Assembly: GCA_964020155.1 (NCBI GenBank)
Contig: OZ026557.1
Location: 3,612,466-3,676,465 of the forward strand
Direction: 5' to 3'
Length of the DNA stretch: 64,000 bases
DNA from: Chondrilla cf. caribensis
Lineage: Eukaryota; Porifera; Demospongiae; Chondrillida; Chondrillidae
Of the stretch, positions 36,313 through 48,224 are shown in pieces; position 1 is the first letter of the stretch, and each line of letters opens with the position of its first letter. The position numbers and the translations under genes were made by a program. The notes beneath the pieces are model-generated. The model made no database searches. It had not been told where the DNA came from and saw only the letters and a list, made by a program, of their open reading frames with translations.

Positions 36313-37396
36313 AGAATGACTTCAATGTGTATATGTCTAGATCTGTATTACAAATTGTTGGGAAATTGTCTTGAAATTTGCATGATGTTGTTGTCCACAC
36401 CCTTACATGTGTACATATACAGTGTTATGATGTTGAACATTAACCAAACTTCAATATTATAATAGTACACAAATTATATATAAGAATTATTAATACAATA
36501 ATAATTATGTTTTCTGAGAAGTAATTGTGATAATGATATTATTATTATAGTAAAGTGAATGTGTGTGTGCGTGTGTACGTGTGTTTATTATATTATATAC
36601 AGTTGAGCATAAGGATGGTTTATACTCAACCAGATATCTCTGTGTAAGTACACTGAAGCATTTTGGGTTTGTCAATATATGTAATAGTGTACGTGTCCCC
36701 ACATAGTACATCCCTACATGTGTGTTACCACATGTTTTACAACATGTCACACTACATGTATGTGTACATACGTATACACAAACACTATGTACATGCATTC
36801 CTACATACGTAGGTCTCTGCATGTGTTATACCACATGTTACTACATGTGTCCATATGTGTATAACTATATACATGCTGAACTATTATACATGCTGAACTA
36901 TTATGCATGCTTCCATGTATTGTAAAACATATGCCTAGTGGTGCTGATTGGTCTCACTGGTAGTGTATGCTCTAGCTATATATGTCATGTAGTGAATGTA
37001 CTGTATAACGACAGTGGTGCAATCATTATACGTAATATTGAACTGAGAACTCATACTTATGTCGAAATAAATTCAGTTTTGACAAGTTATGAGTGAATTT
37101 CTGTATTAATGCATACACTACAAAGTGGAACACACATGCACACACACACACACACACACAAGACATGCATGTATATGCATATACACACGTATACACACAT
37201 GCACACATCTGGTGTACTGACCTGCACAAGTACAAATTGTGATTGGGTGATTTGACAAGCTCACTTATGTACATACGTACATACACAATATTATGTATAT
37301 ACAGTACGTGTGTACAGACATGTACGTATGTACGTGTGTGCGTGTGTCTATGAATTTTCTTATCCCTTTCCTATTATGTTCTTACAAACACTACAG
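36313..37396. other. Intergenic spacer between M3 and C3
   Basis: Homologous to 18464-19553 (unit-2 type, lacking the 5930-6300-like segment). AT-rich with ACATGT/TACGTA palindromes and a short CA run at about 37137-37160; no gene seen. Confidence 0.5.
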
Positions 37397-38306
37397 GCTG
37401 AAATAGCAGAACTTGAGAAACAGAGGACATCTTTTCTGGACAAAATGGAGTCTCTTAAGGTTGATGTTGCTTCAGGTGAAAGAGCCAAGCATGTTTCACA
37501 GGATCTAGCTGGTCATCTGGAAAAGGAACTCCAGTAAACCAGAACAAGCTACCAGAAACTCCAAGGAGAGAACTGTGAGCTCAGGGTCAATTTGGAGGAC
37601 TCTCACACACGTGAACAGCAACTGGACATGCTGCTCACCAGCCAGAGGAAGCAGCGTAGCAATCTGGACTCCTCACTGAAGGCATCCAACCAGCAAAACC
37701 TGAAGGCTCAGATGAGGATACGAGAACTGGAAGGAAGCCTGAATGAGAGGGAGAGGGACTTTAAGAAGAAGTTTGTGAATTGTGTTCCATCATACATACA
37801 TACACTCATACCTATGTACATACGTATGTACATACGTACATACACATTTACATACACACGTACATACATACCTATGTACATGCATATGCATGCAGTACAT
37901 GTAGTGTGGTCAAACTATGTACATATTTCCTATTATATTGAAACAGCCATCACACATTGCACTGTATTCATATGCACATGTATGTACACATGTATTTGTA
38001 CATACGTACATATGTACGTACATATTTGCATATCCTGGACTACGTACTTGCTCATTAGCCTACTGTACATCACCCAATCCCCTACACTGTATGTACTTAT
38101 GTACATAAGCATGTATCTCCTTGTATTAATTATAATGTGTACACACATATCCACATACATATGCAGATTGAATGATATTCAAATGGAGCAGAGTGGAGAG
38201 ATTGGTCAGAGGTTGACCAAGATGGAGGCCTTACGTAAAGTGCAGGAAAATGAGTGGATAAGTAAAGAACATGATTACAGAAATAAGATTACTCAACTTG
38301 AGACTA

Positions 38307-38376
<70 letters not shown>

Positions 38377-38919
38377 GTGTGTGTTGACTGAGTGTGCATA
38401 GATGTGTACATATGTATGTGTGTGTGCGTGAGTGTGTGTGCGTGCGTGCATACGTGTGTGCAGGTGGGCATGCGTGTGCGTGTGCATGTGTGTGTGTGAT
38501 TACCTTTGACCTTCCATTGCTGATGTAATGTGCGTGGTGTCGCACATATGTATATACATACATACATACGTCTTCACACTACATCTCTCCTGCCAATCCA
38601 GGTTCACCTGCTTCATGACCAAATACGTGAGGACAAGAAAAAGAGAGAAGAGTACCTCAAACTAGCCACGAGTTTTAATGGAGAAATCAAACAGATGAGG
38701 GACATGATGGACCACTCTGTCCGTCCTGTCTCCTCTGATCACAGTGAAACTGGTAGAGCTGTTAGTAGGGACCTCCAGCCCCATGGTAGCACCACTGCAG
38801 ACTACAAGATCAGGTCTCCTCGTACAAGCACACCTTCCAAGACCACTTCTTCCAGGTCCTTTCTGCACTTGTCTCCTCACAGGTCACCACTGAGACTCAA
38901 CAAAACAGAGCAACTTTGA
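37397..38919 (+). pseudogene. C3: 3'-terminal exons of the coiled-coil gene, nonsense mutation
   Basis: Exons 37397-37770 (374 bp), 38167-38308 (142 bp) and 38602-38919 (318 bp) have intact splice sites and consistent phases. Codon AAA of C1 and C2 is TAA here (37535-37537: CTCCAGTAAACC), ending the frame inside the first exon. Otherwise the coiled coil and the Ser/Arg-rich tail ending KTEQL are preserved. As in the other copies, no upstream start exon is found in the unit. Confidence 0.75.
38309..38385. repeat. (GT)n microsatellite at C3 donor
   Basis: A GT tract starts at the donor of the second C3 exon; GTGTGCG/TGCGTGCG variants follow to about 38500. Confidence 0.95.
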
Positions 38920-39176
38920 GCCTTTTACCCCACTAATGTCTCCATTAATTCAAGTTATGTACATAATTATTATTATACTTCAGTAGTTTTATTTTGGCTA
39001 TCATTTGTCCTTTTCCTTCATAATATTTTTATCACACACATATCAAGCATTAGCTGACGTGCCAGTTGACCGGATACACCTTCAATTCCTGCTTATGTAA
39101 TATATTCTAGTGTCAGTTGTACATACTATTATTGTATCCTATCATAAATGACCAATTCAATGTAGTATATTTATAT

Positions 39177-39629
39177 ATACTTGAGGCAAAAAAAGGATAC
39201 AAACAAGCATAATAAAAACATTTAAAAATGATAAAAGATGTAGGGATAACAAGCAAAAAAAGGGAAAGAACAAGGTAGGGATGAGCGGAATGAGAAGACC
39301 GTCAGAGTGAGCAGCATGTCGGAATGAGAAGACTGTCGGAATATAACCATCCCTATATCAACAGCTGCAGACACTATAGTGTGTATTGCACAAGCAATAA
39401 CTGCTGCAGACACTATAGTGTGTATTGCTCAAGCAATAACTGCTGTTGATATAGGGATGGTTATATTCCGACAGTCTTCTCATTCCGACATGCTGCTCAC
39501 TCCGACAGTCTTCTCATTCCGCTCATCCCTACCTTGTTCTTTCCCTTTTTTGCTTGTTATCCCTACATCTTTTATCATTTTTAAATGTTTTTATTATGCT
39601 TGTTTGTATCCTTTTTTTGCCTCAAGTAT
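39177..39629. mobile_element. Foldback element with ~189-bp inverted arms
   Basis: The left arm (39177-39365) and right arm (39442-39629) are reverse complements apart from one A in a homopolymer and two substitutions seen by eye. The centre is two copies of a 39-bp direct repeat (39365-39403, 39404-39442; CTGCAGACACTATAGTGTGT at the start). It is absent from the other units at this place. Transcription would give a long near-perfect hairpin. An 84-residue open frame through the right arm is only a by-product. Confidence 0.85.
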
Positions 39630-39664
39630 GTGATGTAAAATGTGTATAATTTGGCAATTTTAAA

Positions 39665-39736
39665 CAAATCGCCCTCTCGGGGATTCGAACCTACCAATCT
39701 CTGTATATAAAACCTGTCATCTGCTCACTGAGCCGT
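39665..39736 (-). mobile_element. tRNA-Ser-like SINE head
   Basis: Read on minus it starts GTCACGACGGCTCAGTGAGC, like the 5' end and A box of eukaryotic tRNA-Ser, and contains a perfect B box GGTTCGAATCC about 45 bp later. The 3' side does not pair with GTCACGA, so it cannot fold as a functional tRNA. A tRNA-derived SINE or relic is the likely reading. Confidence 0.55.
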
Positions 39737-40340
39737 CGTGACTGAGCGTTATGAAGTAAGCGATTATTTTTAATTGAAGAAAATGGCGTATTACTACGAG
39801 GCGGTCGCCGTATAGTGCTGGAAATGCCACAGTCGTCATATGTAATACAATGGTAACAAAAGTAGGAAAGGGCACTCCGCGCTACAAAATTAAGATCGCT
39901 CGTGTTAAAATTAGCCCCATAGCTCTAGCAGATACTTCGGTAGCTTTGTCTAAAAATATTGTGAGAAGAAGAAGAAGAAGAAGAAGAAGTCCGAAATTTT
40001 GACCTTTAATTTTTTTGACCTTTCGCCGGTTCGCCACTTCAGCTACGTTCTTTTCACTTGTTAATAGTTTTATTACTTCTCAAATCAGCCGAAAATGACT
40101 CCTGAGTGTTCGCTTGGGCTTAATGCCTTTCCATAGGCGATATTTTGCGAAACTGTAATGTATAGGAGGTATAGGGCCGCCATTTTGTTTTCGCGTCATC
40201 CCTACATATAGAGTGCTATCGCACTCTATGATACGTACATATTGTATGAAATATTCTATTATATGCGTAGGTATGTGTAGTGATATATTGTGATATATAT
40301 AATGATATTGTAATATATATAATAAGATTCTTTTATATAC
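39737..40340. other. Unit-3-specific insert of unknown origin
   Basis: Sequence not found in units 1 and 2. It contains an (AAG)n tract (about 39963-39989) and a perfect 9-bp hairpin ATAGAGTGC-TATC-GCACTCTAT at 40208-40229. No coding region is recognised. It may belong to the same composite insertion as the SINE head and foldback element. Confidence 0.4.
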
Positions 40341-42300
40341 TCGAATGTTATAATTTCAGGTTGTGCGTATAATATTCATGACGTGTGGTAAACGGACTGG
40401 TATACTGATACGTGGGCGTTCCCAGCGAGTACAGAAGACACCAGCAAGACCGTAGAATTCATCCGAACAAACTGTTTTAACGGTAGAGTTGAACCTTATT
40501 ATTTTTATTACGTCGATTTGCATATCTGAAGCTGGTTCGGGAGATTGATTTTGCTATGATTTCCCCCTTTTATGTCGTCTTCAACCACGTGTTCGCGATC
40601 GTCACCTGGTACTTCTTCTCGAGGTATCATTTTTTTCTTGGCTCGCTTCATTGCGACTGATCATCAGCTAACTTTGATTTTATAATCCTTCCAACCTTCG
40701 GAGTGGTTCATTGTACTTGGGCTGATGTTTATCAGCGATCGAAGCTGAGGGTTGAATCTAATTTCCAGTTCTGTCAGTACTGAGTAGATGCTCGTGTATT
40801 ATAATAATGTCGTTCTTGTACAGGCTCTACTGAAGGTTGACGTTGGAAACAAGATCTTCTGTACATGGTCCTTTACTAAGAGAGACTATCGCTGTGGTTC
40901 CTGTTCTTTGAGTCGGAATAATTGGAATGTTCTCTGAAGTGTTGTGATCAGGTGAGGTTATGATTTTACTGAATAGTCAGTGCTATTCCAACGCCAGGCT
41001 GTGGTGTATGTAATGGTTGCGACATGTTTACACAGTTACTACCTGACGGCGGTATATTCGGTAATACTGCAAAAGCATAAACATGCGGTCACTAGCATTT
41101 TATTTATTTCAAGAAATTTGGAACATTCAGGTTAATGAAAAATGAGTAATAGTTATTACACATCAAAGTGTGCTGTATGCTTCTCACAGCACTGAGACCT
41201 GAAGGGTTGGGATTGCCAGAGGGTGAGTGCGGCACACTTAGATGTGTAATAACTAACTTGATGTACCAAATTATTAACTAAAGATATACTCAACTGATCA
41301 CAGAATATGTTGTTTTGAGGTTTCATTGGCAAGTCCACTGGAAATGACTTTTAAAAATCCACTGTTGATCCAACCCTAGTTATGGGCATTTAGTGTAGCC
41401 CAGGCTTCAACATGTACAAATGCATAGGTACTCTAAAATCTAAGCAATACTATGACAGAGTGTCAGGCTTCGAGTTCTGTAGGCCAAAAGAATTATTATG
41501 TGTCCCATTTTGAATGTCCGGAAAAGAAGTGACTTGATTCCACTATTGGCAACCATGATTTAAAGACCATGGCTAAAGGGTTCTGCTCCAAAAACACCAC
41601 TTCCAACCAATCAGCCATCGTTTTCTACTTTAGTTCTCCAGGTGTCAAATTACTTTCAATATGTGGTAAGGTGCCCTAACTTCGGACCCTTTAGATTGTA
41701 GCAATGGCATTTCTCTTTTGGAATCATTTTTAGATCTTTTTTGATGCCAAACTGATCCTCAATCTTTGAAGCATCCAAAGGTACTAGCATTTGAAAGTTT
41801 TGGATAAGTTTAACTTTTCTTCATACTTAAAGTCCAGAATGAGGAAGCATCTGGAATTAGGGCACATTACCACACTCCCTAGTCCTGGTCCAGAATCTGT
41901 GGATGATCTGGACCTTTGACATTTTAGATCATTGTCAGATTCTGTGTTGCTAGGCTACTTGTAATTTGGAAGACTAAATTATGGATGTTTGTGATGGTAG
42001 GCGTGAGTTAACCTTCTTACTCCTTGTTCATATTCATTGTTGAGTTGATTGATTATTTAACCTGAACACCAAATTTGGTCAATTGTTTACATAGCAAAAT
42101 AAACACTGGTCTTGCTGGTTATTTGCACACTTTTGGTGTAAGTGTGCCTGTATGTGAATAGAAGCACACTTTCCCTTTGATCCGCCCATGCATTGAACAA
42201 TGATATTCAAATTATAAAAATAATATTACAATTAATCTCATGCCATGATCAAAAGCCATCATGATACTAAAGTTTAACAATTGAATATGTCACCATTATA
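40341..42300 (+). other. Promoter/5'UTR block P3 of A4, X-box deleted
   Basis: Homologous to P1 and P2, but about 55 bp are missing: ATGACGT runs straight into GTGGTAAACGGACTGG near 40380-40395, so the X-box and TTACGTAA present at 8875-8894 and 21275-21296 are gone. The candidate untranslated exon 40824-40951 is kept. The TA at 41544-41545 is the empty site for the unit-2 MITE. Confidence 0.55.
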
Positions 42301-42447
42301 TGTTATGGTTACAGTACGTCCAAGTGTGCATTGGCGTATTTATTGCTCGAGTCCTGAGGGCGCGACCAACTTGTTGTGGGCGTTTATTTGAATTTTCATT
42401 CGAAGACGCATTTCATTTCGAGCTCTTGGTTCTACTAATTCTCTTCC

Positions 42448-43821
42448 ATGATGTCTCTTAAGCGTTCCGGTGATGCTGAAAATATCCCTCCCTCTACAAA
42501 AAACGGATCGCTTCAATTTTTCTTTCGATGAAGAATTCCAAGTTCTTTCCAAAGGCTACCAACCGAAGAATACCATGGCGAATACATCCTGGGCTTTAAA
42601 CGCGTTCGACGAGTAGAGAAAGGTTCGCAATGCTCTTGCCGACTTCGAGGAGGATATGTGTCCAGACGATGTATTTTCAAAAGGTACTAAGGGTGCAGTT
42701 TCCCACTGGTTAGGACGATTTGTAATGGAAGCGCGGAGAAAGGATGGGAAACCTTATCCTCCGAAATCCATCCACATGCTGTTGATGGGTATTCAGCATC
42801 ATATGCGGGAATTAACACCCGAGAAGCAGGTCAATTTCTTTGGAGATCCGGAGTATCACAAGCTCAAGAATGTTTGCGACGCTTTTTACCGACAGCTTCA
42901 TGCATCGGGGGTAGGCACAGAAACGAAAGCCACGCCTGTACTCATAGATGAAGATGAAGACCGTCTGTGGACTTCAGGAGTGATCAACCTTTCAACGCCT
43001 CAGAGATTAGTGAACGCAATGTTCTTCTATAATGGGAAGAATTTTTGTTTGCGCGGCGGCCAGGAACACAAGAACCACCAGTTTTCTCAATTCAAGCGAA
43101 AGGTTGTGAATGTGAATGGCTACAGCCAAGTTTGTTATGAATATACTGAACACGGCTCCAAAAATCGCTCTGGTGGACTTAAGCAGCTTAAAACATCAAA
43201 CAAAGTCGTTGTGCAATATGAGGACACTCAAGCTGGAGAACGTTGCCACGTTGATATTCTGGCCTTTACTTCCTCAAAGTGTCCAAGGAGGCTAAAGATG
43301 CTGATGTATTTTATTTGAAACCCCTCACACAAGCCCCAGAAGACCCTTTGAAGCCATGGTTTAGTCGTCAACCAATCGGACGTAACAAACTAAATCAAGT
43401 GATGAAAACCATGAGTACACAAGCTGGACTATCTCAAGTGTACACAAATCACAGCTTTAGAACTTTTGGAGCATCAAGGATGTTTCAGCACGGTGTTCTA
43501 GAGAAGCTTATTCAGGAAAGGACAGGCCACCGTTCACTTGAAGCACTAAGGAAATACGAGAGGGTGTCCGAAGAGCAGAGAGAAACCACTTCAAAGGTAA
43601 TGAATAATACCGCCCAGCACCAACTTGTGCCATACAATCCTTCTGTACGGACAATGCAAACAAGAAAAGAACATCCCATCCCTGTCTTTCCAACACCCCA
43701 GCCAACATTCTCTGGATGTACCTTTACTGGATGTTCTTTCACCATCAACGTCGTCCAGCCGCCTACAAATGATGACCACTTACAGGGATTGGACATCAAG
43801 GACATTTTTGCTGACTTTTAG
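42448..43821 (+). pseudogene. Crypton/KIAA1958-type (DUF3504) tyrosine recombinase, decayed
   Basis: Recognisable in order: a wrapped N-terminal domain (NTMANTSWALNAFDE, then KYHKL-type helices), the arginine motif NGKNFCLRGGQEHK, GSKNRSGGLKQL, GERCHVDIL, then HSFRTFGASRMFQHG (HxxR), TGHRSLEALRKYERVS (H and catalytic Tyr) and a Cys-rich tail. Lesions: a frameshift in a T run near 42520, a TAG at 42614-42616 where a Trp is usual, and a one-base deletion near 43261 joining DIL to LYFLKVSKEA. The family catalyses DNA strand exchange through a tyrosine; similar domains are domesticated in ZMYM and KIAA1958 proteins. This copy should be inactive. Confidence 0.8.
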
Positions 43822-43994
43822 CTTTTAGGAACTTCATACGTAGTTTTGCCTTAGTTTCCGTAATTTGTACATGTTATACTTACTATCAAAGAGTGTGTGT
43901 TAGTATTGTTTTTGTCATGATGTTATGAAGCCAGACAATGGAGTGAGAATAATAAATTGTGGTCGATTGTTATGATTAGAGATGGGCGCTTAGT

Positions 43995-44034
43995 TGATAC
44001 TGCACACTTGTGGTCAAAAAAGTGTGCAGTATCA
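43995..44034. repeat. Perfect 15-bp hairpin near Crypton 3' end
   Basis: Arms 43995-44009 (TGATACTGCACACTT) and 44020-44034 are exact reverse complements around a 10-base loop. It lies between the recombinase relic and the right insertion end, within the inserted DNA. It could be a recombination or transcript-end signal of the element (inference). Confidence 0.8.
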
Positions 44035-44123
44035 GAAGCAAATGCACAGTTTTGCCCTTTGATCCTCCCCTTAACCATGCAACAATCAAAATTATAATAC
44101 GTTCTGTCTGTCTGTGTGTACAG

Positions 44124-44234
44124 ATCTCATCCCAGTTGTGTGGTATAGATAATCTATGGATGGACAAGGCTCAGGCTCAGCTCATGGAAATAAATTAACC
44201 CAGTTAATTAACCCACACCATTCTATCAAGATAG
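44124..44234 (+). other. Candidate 5'UTR exon of A4
   Basis: Matches 10098-10204 of unit 1, with acceptor TGTGTGTACAG and donor ATAG|GCAATT (GC rather than GT). The A4 start lies after the next acceptor TTGGTACAG. Confidence 0.3.
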
Positions 44235-44355
44235 GCAATTATGACTAATGGAATATTTCTATCCATCCTCTATCATCACAATTATTGTATAATATTGCAC
44301 ATTTTTCAAATTGACTTGAATTTATCACTTAAAGTACATTTATTGGTACAGGAAA

Positions 44356-47300
44356 ATGTCAGGGGAGATGGAGACAATGTGGACTTCTCTTCATTCAGCA
44401 GCTTCCGAAGGTCAAGTTGAATCAGTATGTGAAGTGCTAAGGTCAGGTGGTAGGCCTTCAATGACAGTGGTTGCAGGTACTTACGGAACCCCACTACATC
44501 AAGCTGTAATAGCTGGTCACAAAGAGATAGTGTCTGTTCTATTGAAGGAAGGTTGTCCAATTGATGTGAAGGACAGTAATGGTGGAAGTGTCCTCCACTG
44601 GGCTGCTGAGTATGGTCAGGTTGACTTGATAGAATTATTTGTTAAGGGTGGATTGGATGTAAATGTGTTAGATAATGATGGTTGGACTCCCCTCCACGAT
44701 GCAGCTAGTAAGGGTCATGTAGAATGTGTGCATATATTGCTTACATTAGGTGGTAGACCTTCAATGACAGTGGTTGCTGGTACTTACGGGACCCCACTAC
44801 ATGAAGCTGTAGGAGGAGGTCACAAAGAGATAGTGTCTGTTCTGTTGGATGAAGGTTGTTTGATTGATGTAAAGAACAGTAATGGTAGAAGTGTCCTCCA
44901 CCGGGCTGCTGGGTGTGGTCAGGTTGACTTGATTGAATTAATTGTTAAGGGTAGATTGGATGTAAATGTGGTAGATAATGCTGGTTGGACTCCCCTCCAT
45001 GATGCAGCCAGTGAGGGTCATGTAGAATGTGTGCGTGTATTGCTTACATTAGGTGGTAGACCTTCAATGACAGTGGTTGCTGGTACTGCCGGAACCCCAC
45101 TACATCAGGCTGTGGGAGTAGGTCACAAAGAGATAGTGTCTGTTCTATTGAAGGAAGGGTGTCCAATTGATGTAAAGGACAGTGATGGTGGATCTATCCT
45201 CCACTGGGCTGCCGAGAGTGGTCAGTTTGACTTAATGGAATTATTTGTTAAGGGTGGATTGAATGTAAATGTGGTAGATAATGATGGTTATACTCCCCTC
45301 CATGATGCAGCTAGTCAGGGTCATGTAGAATGTGTGCATGTATTGCTTACATTAGGTGGTAGACCTTCAATGACAGTGGTTGCTGGTACTTACGGGACCC
45401 CACTACATGAAGCTGTAGGAGGAGGTCACAAAGAGATAGTATCTGTTCTATTGAAGGAAGGTTGTCCAATTGATGTAAAGGACAGTAATGGTGAAAGTGT
45501 CCTCCACTGGGCTGCTGGGTGTGGTCAGGTTGACTTGATCAAATTATTTGTTAAGGGTGGATTGGATGTAAATGTGGTAGATAATGATGGTTGTACTCCC
45601 CTCCACTCTGCAGCTAGCGAGGGTAATGTTGAATGTATACGTGTATTACTTAGATTATTTGGTAAATTATCTGTGCTCGCTAGTACACATGGATCCCCAC
45701 TACCTGAAGCTGATGCAGAAGATGAGAATAGGTTGACTCATTTCCCCTCAGAGCACAAATTGGATGGTTGTCCATCAGATTGGACAGACCTCCAATCTAG
45801 AAACGTTCTTGATAATTCAGTTTGCTCAGACCATGTGCAAACCGATAACATCTTGAAGGAAAGTAGTCATGTCAACCATCAATCAGTAGATAATGGGATT
45901 AGCTCTAACAGTGAATTCCATCCACTAGGCACCAATGTACAGGAAATAGTTAATCAGGTTGAGAAGTATGGGATGACACCATTGATTATGGCAGCTGCAG
46001 AAATAGAGCTAGAAACATTCAAAGAACTTAGATCAGTAGGAGGAGATATTTACCTGTCTGATAACTTTGATTTGAGATTTTGTGATTATGTCCTAATGTA
46101 TAATAATGACCCCGCTGTACTACATCAGTTCTGTGAGGCTTGTGACATTAATTGTAGTGAAGATGGCATAATTGGTGCCATTTCTGCCTTGAACTCAAGT
46201 GAGCTACTTGATGTTAATAGAGTGTTGTGCCTAGCAGCTGTAAAGGCTAATGTTAATGTATTTGATGCCATGTTAACATCCCATTATCCGCTAGATGAAC
46301 AACTGCAAATATTGCCAAAAGCAGGTCTTTTGTTGTCAGTTTATTTGCTCATTGTCAGTTATCTCTGACAATGAGCAAATATTGACAGACCTACACATCT
46401 CCTCAGAACCACTCAATCCTTTGCACATTGCTTTACTCTCTGCATACATGCTACAGGGTGAAGAAAATTATGATAATACTACTTTCATAAAGAGGCTGGT
46501 GTCTAACCCATTCACTAAATTCACAGTTAACGAGTTCTTTTCTAATGGTATGAGTCCACTAGATGTAGCTCGTCAGTTAAAGCTCCACAACTTTGCTGAT
46601 ATGATTGATGGAGCAGGTGGTGGACCAGGTCTGTGGGCCAACCTACCAAAGGAGATACTACCAGTGTGCACTGGTATTTTCGCTCGTGTAAACCAACTTC
46701 GAGACCTCCAGTTGGACGAAGTGATCGTTTCAAGAATATCTTCCTACTTCTCCTACCAGACTTGCTCTGGGGGAGGAAGACAGAAGGATGAAGAGAAGAA
46801 TGCTATTCTGGAGAAGAAGCCGAAGGTCAGTAGTGTTGTCAAACATGTTCTCTCCAATCTCAAGTGTAAGGGTAAGTGGGAGAGGGTTGGGAATCTCCTA
46901 GAGATCGATGAAGACACTCTGAACAGACTGGGTGAGGAGTCTCCCGACAGTGATGATGCCTACTACTCCATGCTGAAGTACTGGTTGAAACATGGCCATA
47001 ATGTGAGCTGGAAGATCCTACTCGATACTGTTGGCCACTTTGAAACAAAGAAGACTGTTAATGACATGACAGAGAGGATAGTTGAAGAGAACACAGCATC
47101 AAATGTAAGGCCATCAGACCTTGCATAGCAGTTGAGCTGTGATATATGATGTGCTGATCCTAAAGATACTTAACCTAGTCTTAAATCTCCTTTCATTCTA
47201 CAGAGCTCATCTTCACAGCATTCCCAACTCTGTCCCCTCAGAGGTCAGTCACCTTTACCAGCCCCTCTATCACAGCCCTCCCTGTACTCCCCACCCACTG

Positions 47301-47878
47301 TACATGGAGTACAGAGTACATCACTTGTGGAGTGTACACATCATGGTAGGTTTGTATGGTGCACCACTCTACTTGTTCAGCTGTGTCAAACGTTCATCTC
47401 CATCAATGTAGGTGTTTGTGTTTCAACAGGAAGAGGTGGTATGAAGACCTCATCCAAACCTCTCTCCCCCAGACAGAGTCCCGCTGTCTCTGTAGACACC
47501 CAACGTGAGATACGAGGTACTCAATGTGTGGATTGGTGTAGTCCTTACAGTGTGTGTTCCTTGTTTGTAGGTTTCCAGAGGGACCAAAGTGTCACTGAAG
47601 AAAAACTCTTGCGTCTAGTCGGGAAGAAAATGGGTGCCAGTTGGGAAGAGTTTGCTCTCTTCTTACTTGTGGAGAGGAATGTGATACAAGTAGTAAGGAG
47701 AAATTTCCCATTTGATGCAACACTCTGCTTCATTGAGGTGACCGGAAGATGGCTGTCTGGTGAGGATGGTACTGGTGAGCGTCCTCGTACCTGGGAGACC
47801 GTGTTTGATGCTCTGAGACTCACAGGATATCCTCTTCTTGTGGAGGAGGTCAAAGAAGCACTGTCAAAGGAACAGTGA
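44356..47878 (+). pseudogene. A4: ankyrin-death gene with a frameshift
   Basis: Exons 44356-47104, 47204-47345, 47430-47504 and 47571-47878. It holds one ankyrin, four 101-aa units (44446-45657), the unique region with degenerate ankyrins, first death domain, linker and second death domain, as in A2. A 19-nt insertion near 46340-46358 shifts the frame, and the protein would end after 670 aa at 46368, before either death domain. Removing 19 nt restores a 1084-aa frame, so this is the only frame lesion. The upstream block has also lost its X-box. Alternatives are a recent null allele, a truncated ankyrin-only product, or an assembly fault. Introns are 99, 84 and 66 bp. Confidence 0.8.
46342..46381 (+). 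repeat. 17-bp perfect inverted repeat causing the A4 frameshift
   Basis: Arms 46342-46358 and 46365-46381 are exact reverse complements around the 6-base loop TTATCT. The right arm is ancestral sequence (same place in A1 and A2); the left arm is the inserted part. Confidence 0.9.
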
Positions 47879-48224
47879 ACAGGTGAGCACCAACCACTGT
47901 TGAACTGCCACTACTTGGTGTAGTGTGGAGTAATGAAGTTCTGGGAACTTTCTTAACGGAACGTCTTTTTATTGTCCATTGTGTGTACATTGTGCGTTGT
48001 TAGTTCCTCTTTATTTTATAGCAGCCATTAACCTGTGTATGTATGACTTCACCACAAGTGGATCTGCCTATTCTGAACTACCCTGATTACAGCCTCCTCC
48101 AGCTTGTATATAGCCAATTGATCCTCAATCAGATTTCCACCAGAAAAAAAATTTAAAAAAATAAATTAGAATTGGAACAACACTTTAATCATCACAGATG
48201 TTTTTCTGACAACAACCTTGTTCT
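47879..48224 (+). other. 3' flank/3'UTR of A4
   Basis: Same block as after A1-A3, with AACAG|GTGAGC and TTTATTTTATAG preserved, plus a short A-rich insertion near 48145-48175. It leads into the minisatellite. Confidence 0.4.

Larger units (their letters stand above)
42301..44080. mobile_element. Crypton-like insertion
   Basis: The flank CACCATTATAT | TCAAAATTA seen uninterrupted in unit 2 (near 22870) is split here by about 1.78 kb containing a tyrosine-recombinase gene relic. Ends read GTTATGGTTACAG... and ...ACCATGCAACAA. The size and single recombinase fit a Crypton, which lacks long terminal repeats. The precise ends and any target duplication are uncertain. Confidence 0.65.

Noticed and set aside
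39222..39633. Open frames within the foldback element
   Set aside because: The same peptide arises from both arms of the inverted repeat; no domain or gene structure.
39665..39736. A functional tRNA gene on minus
   Set aside because: The acceptor stem cannot form and the anticodon arm is not recognisable; only A- and B-box-like motifs remain.
46336..46358. A GT...AG micro-intron removing the A4 insertion
   Set aside because: It would be 24 nt, too short to splice, and its removal would not restore the frame.
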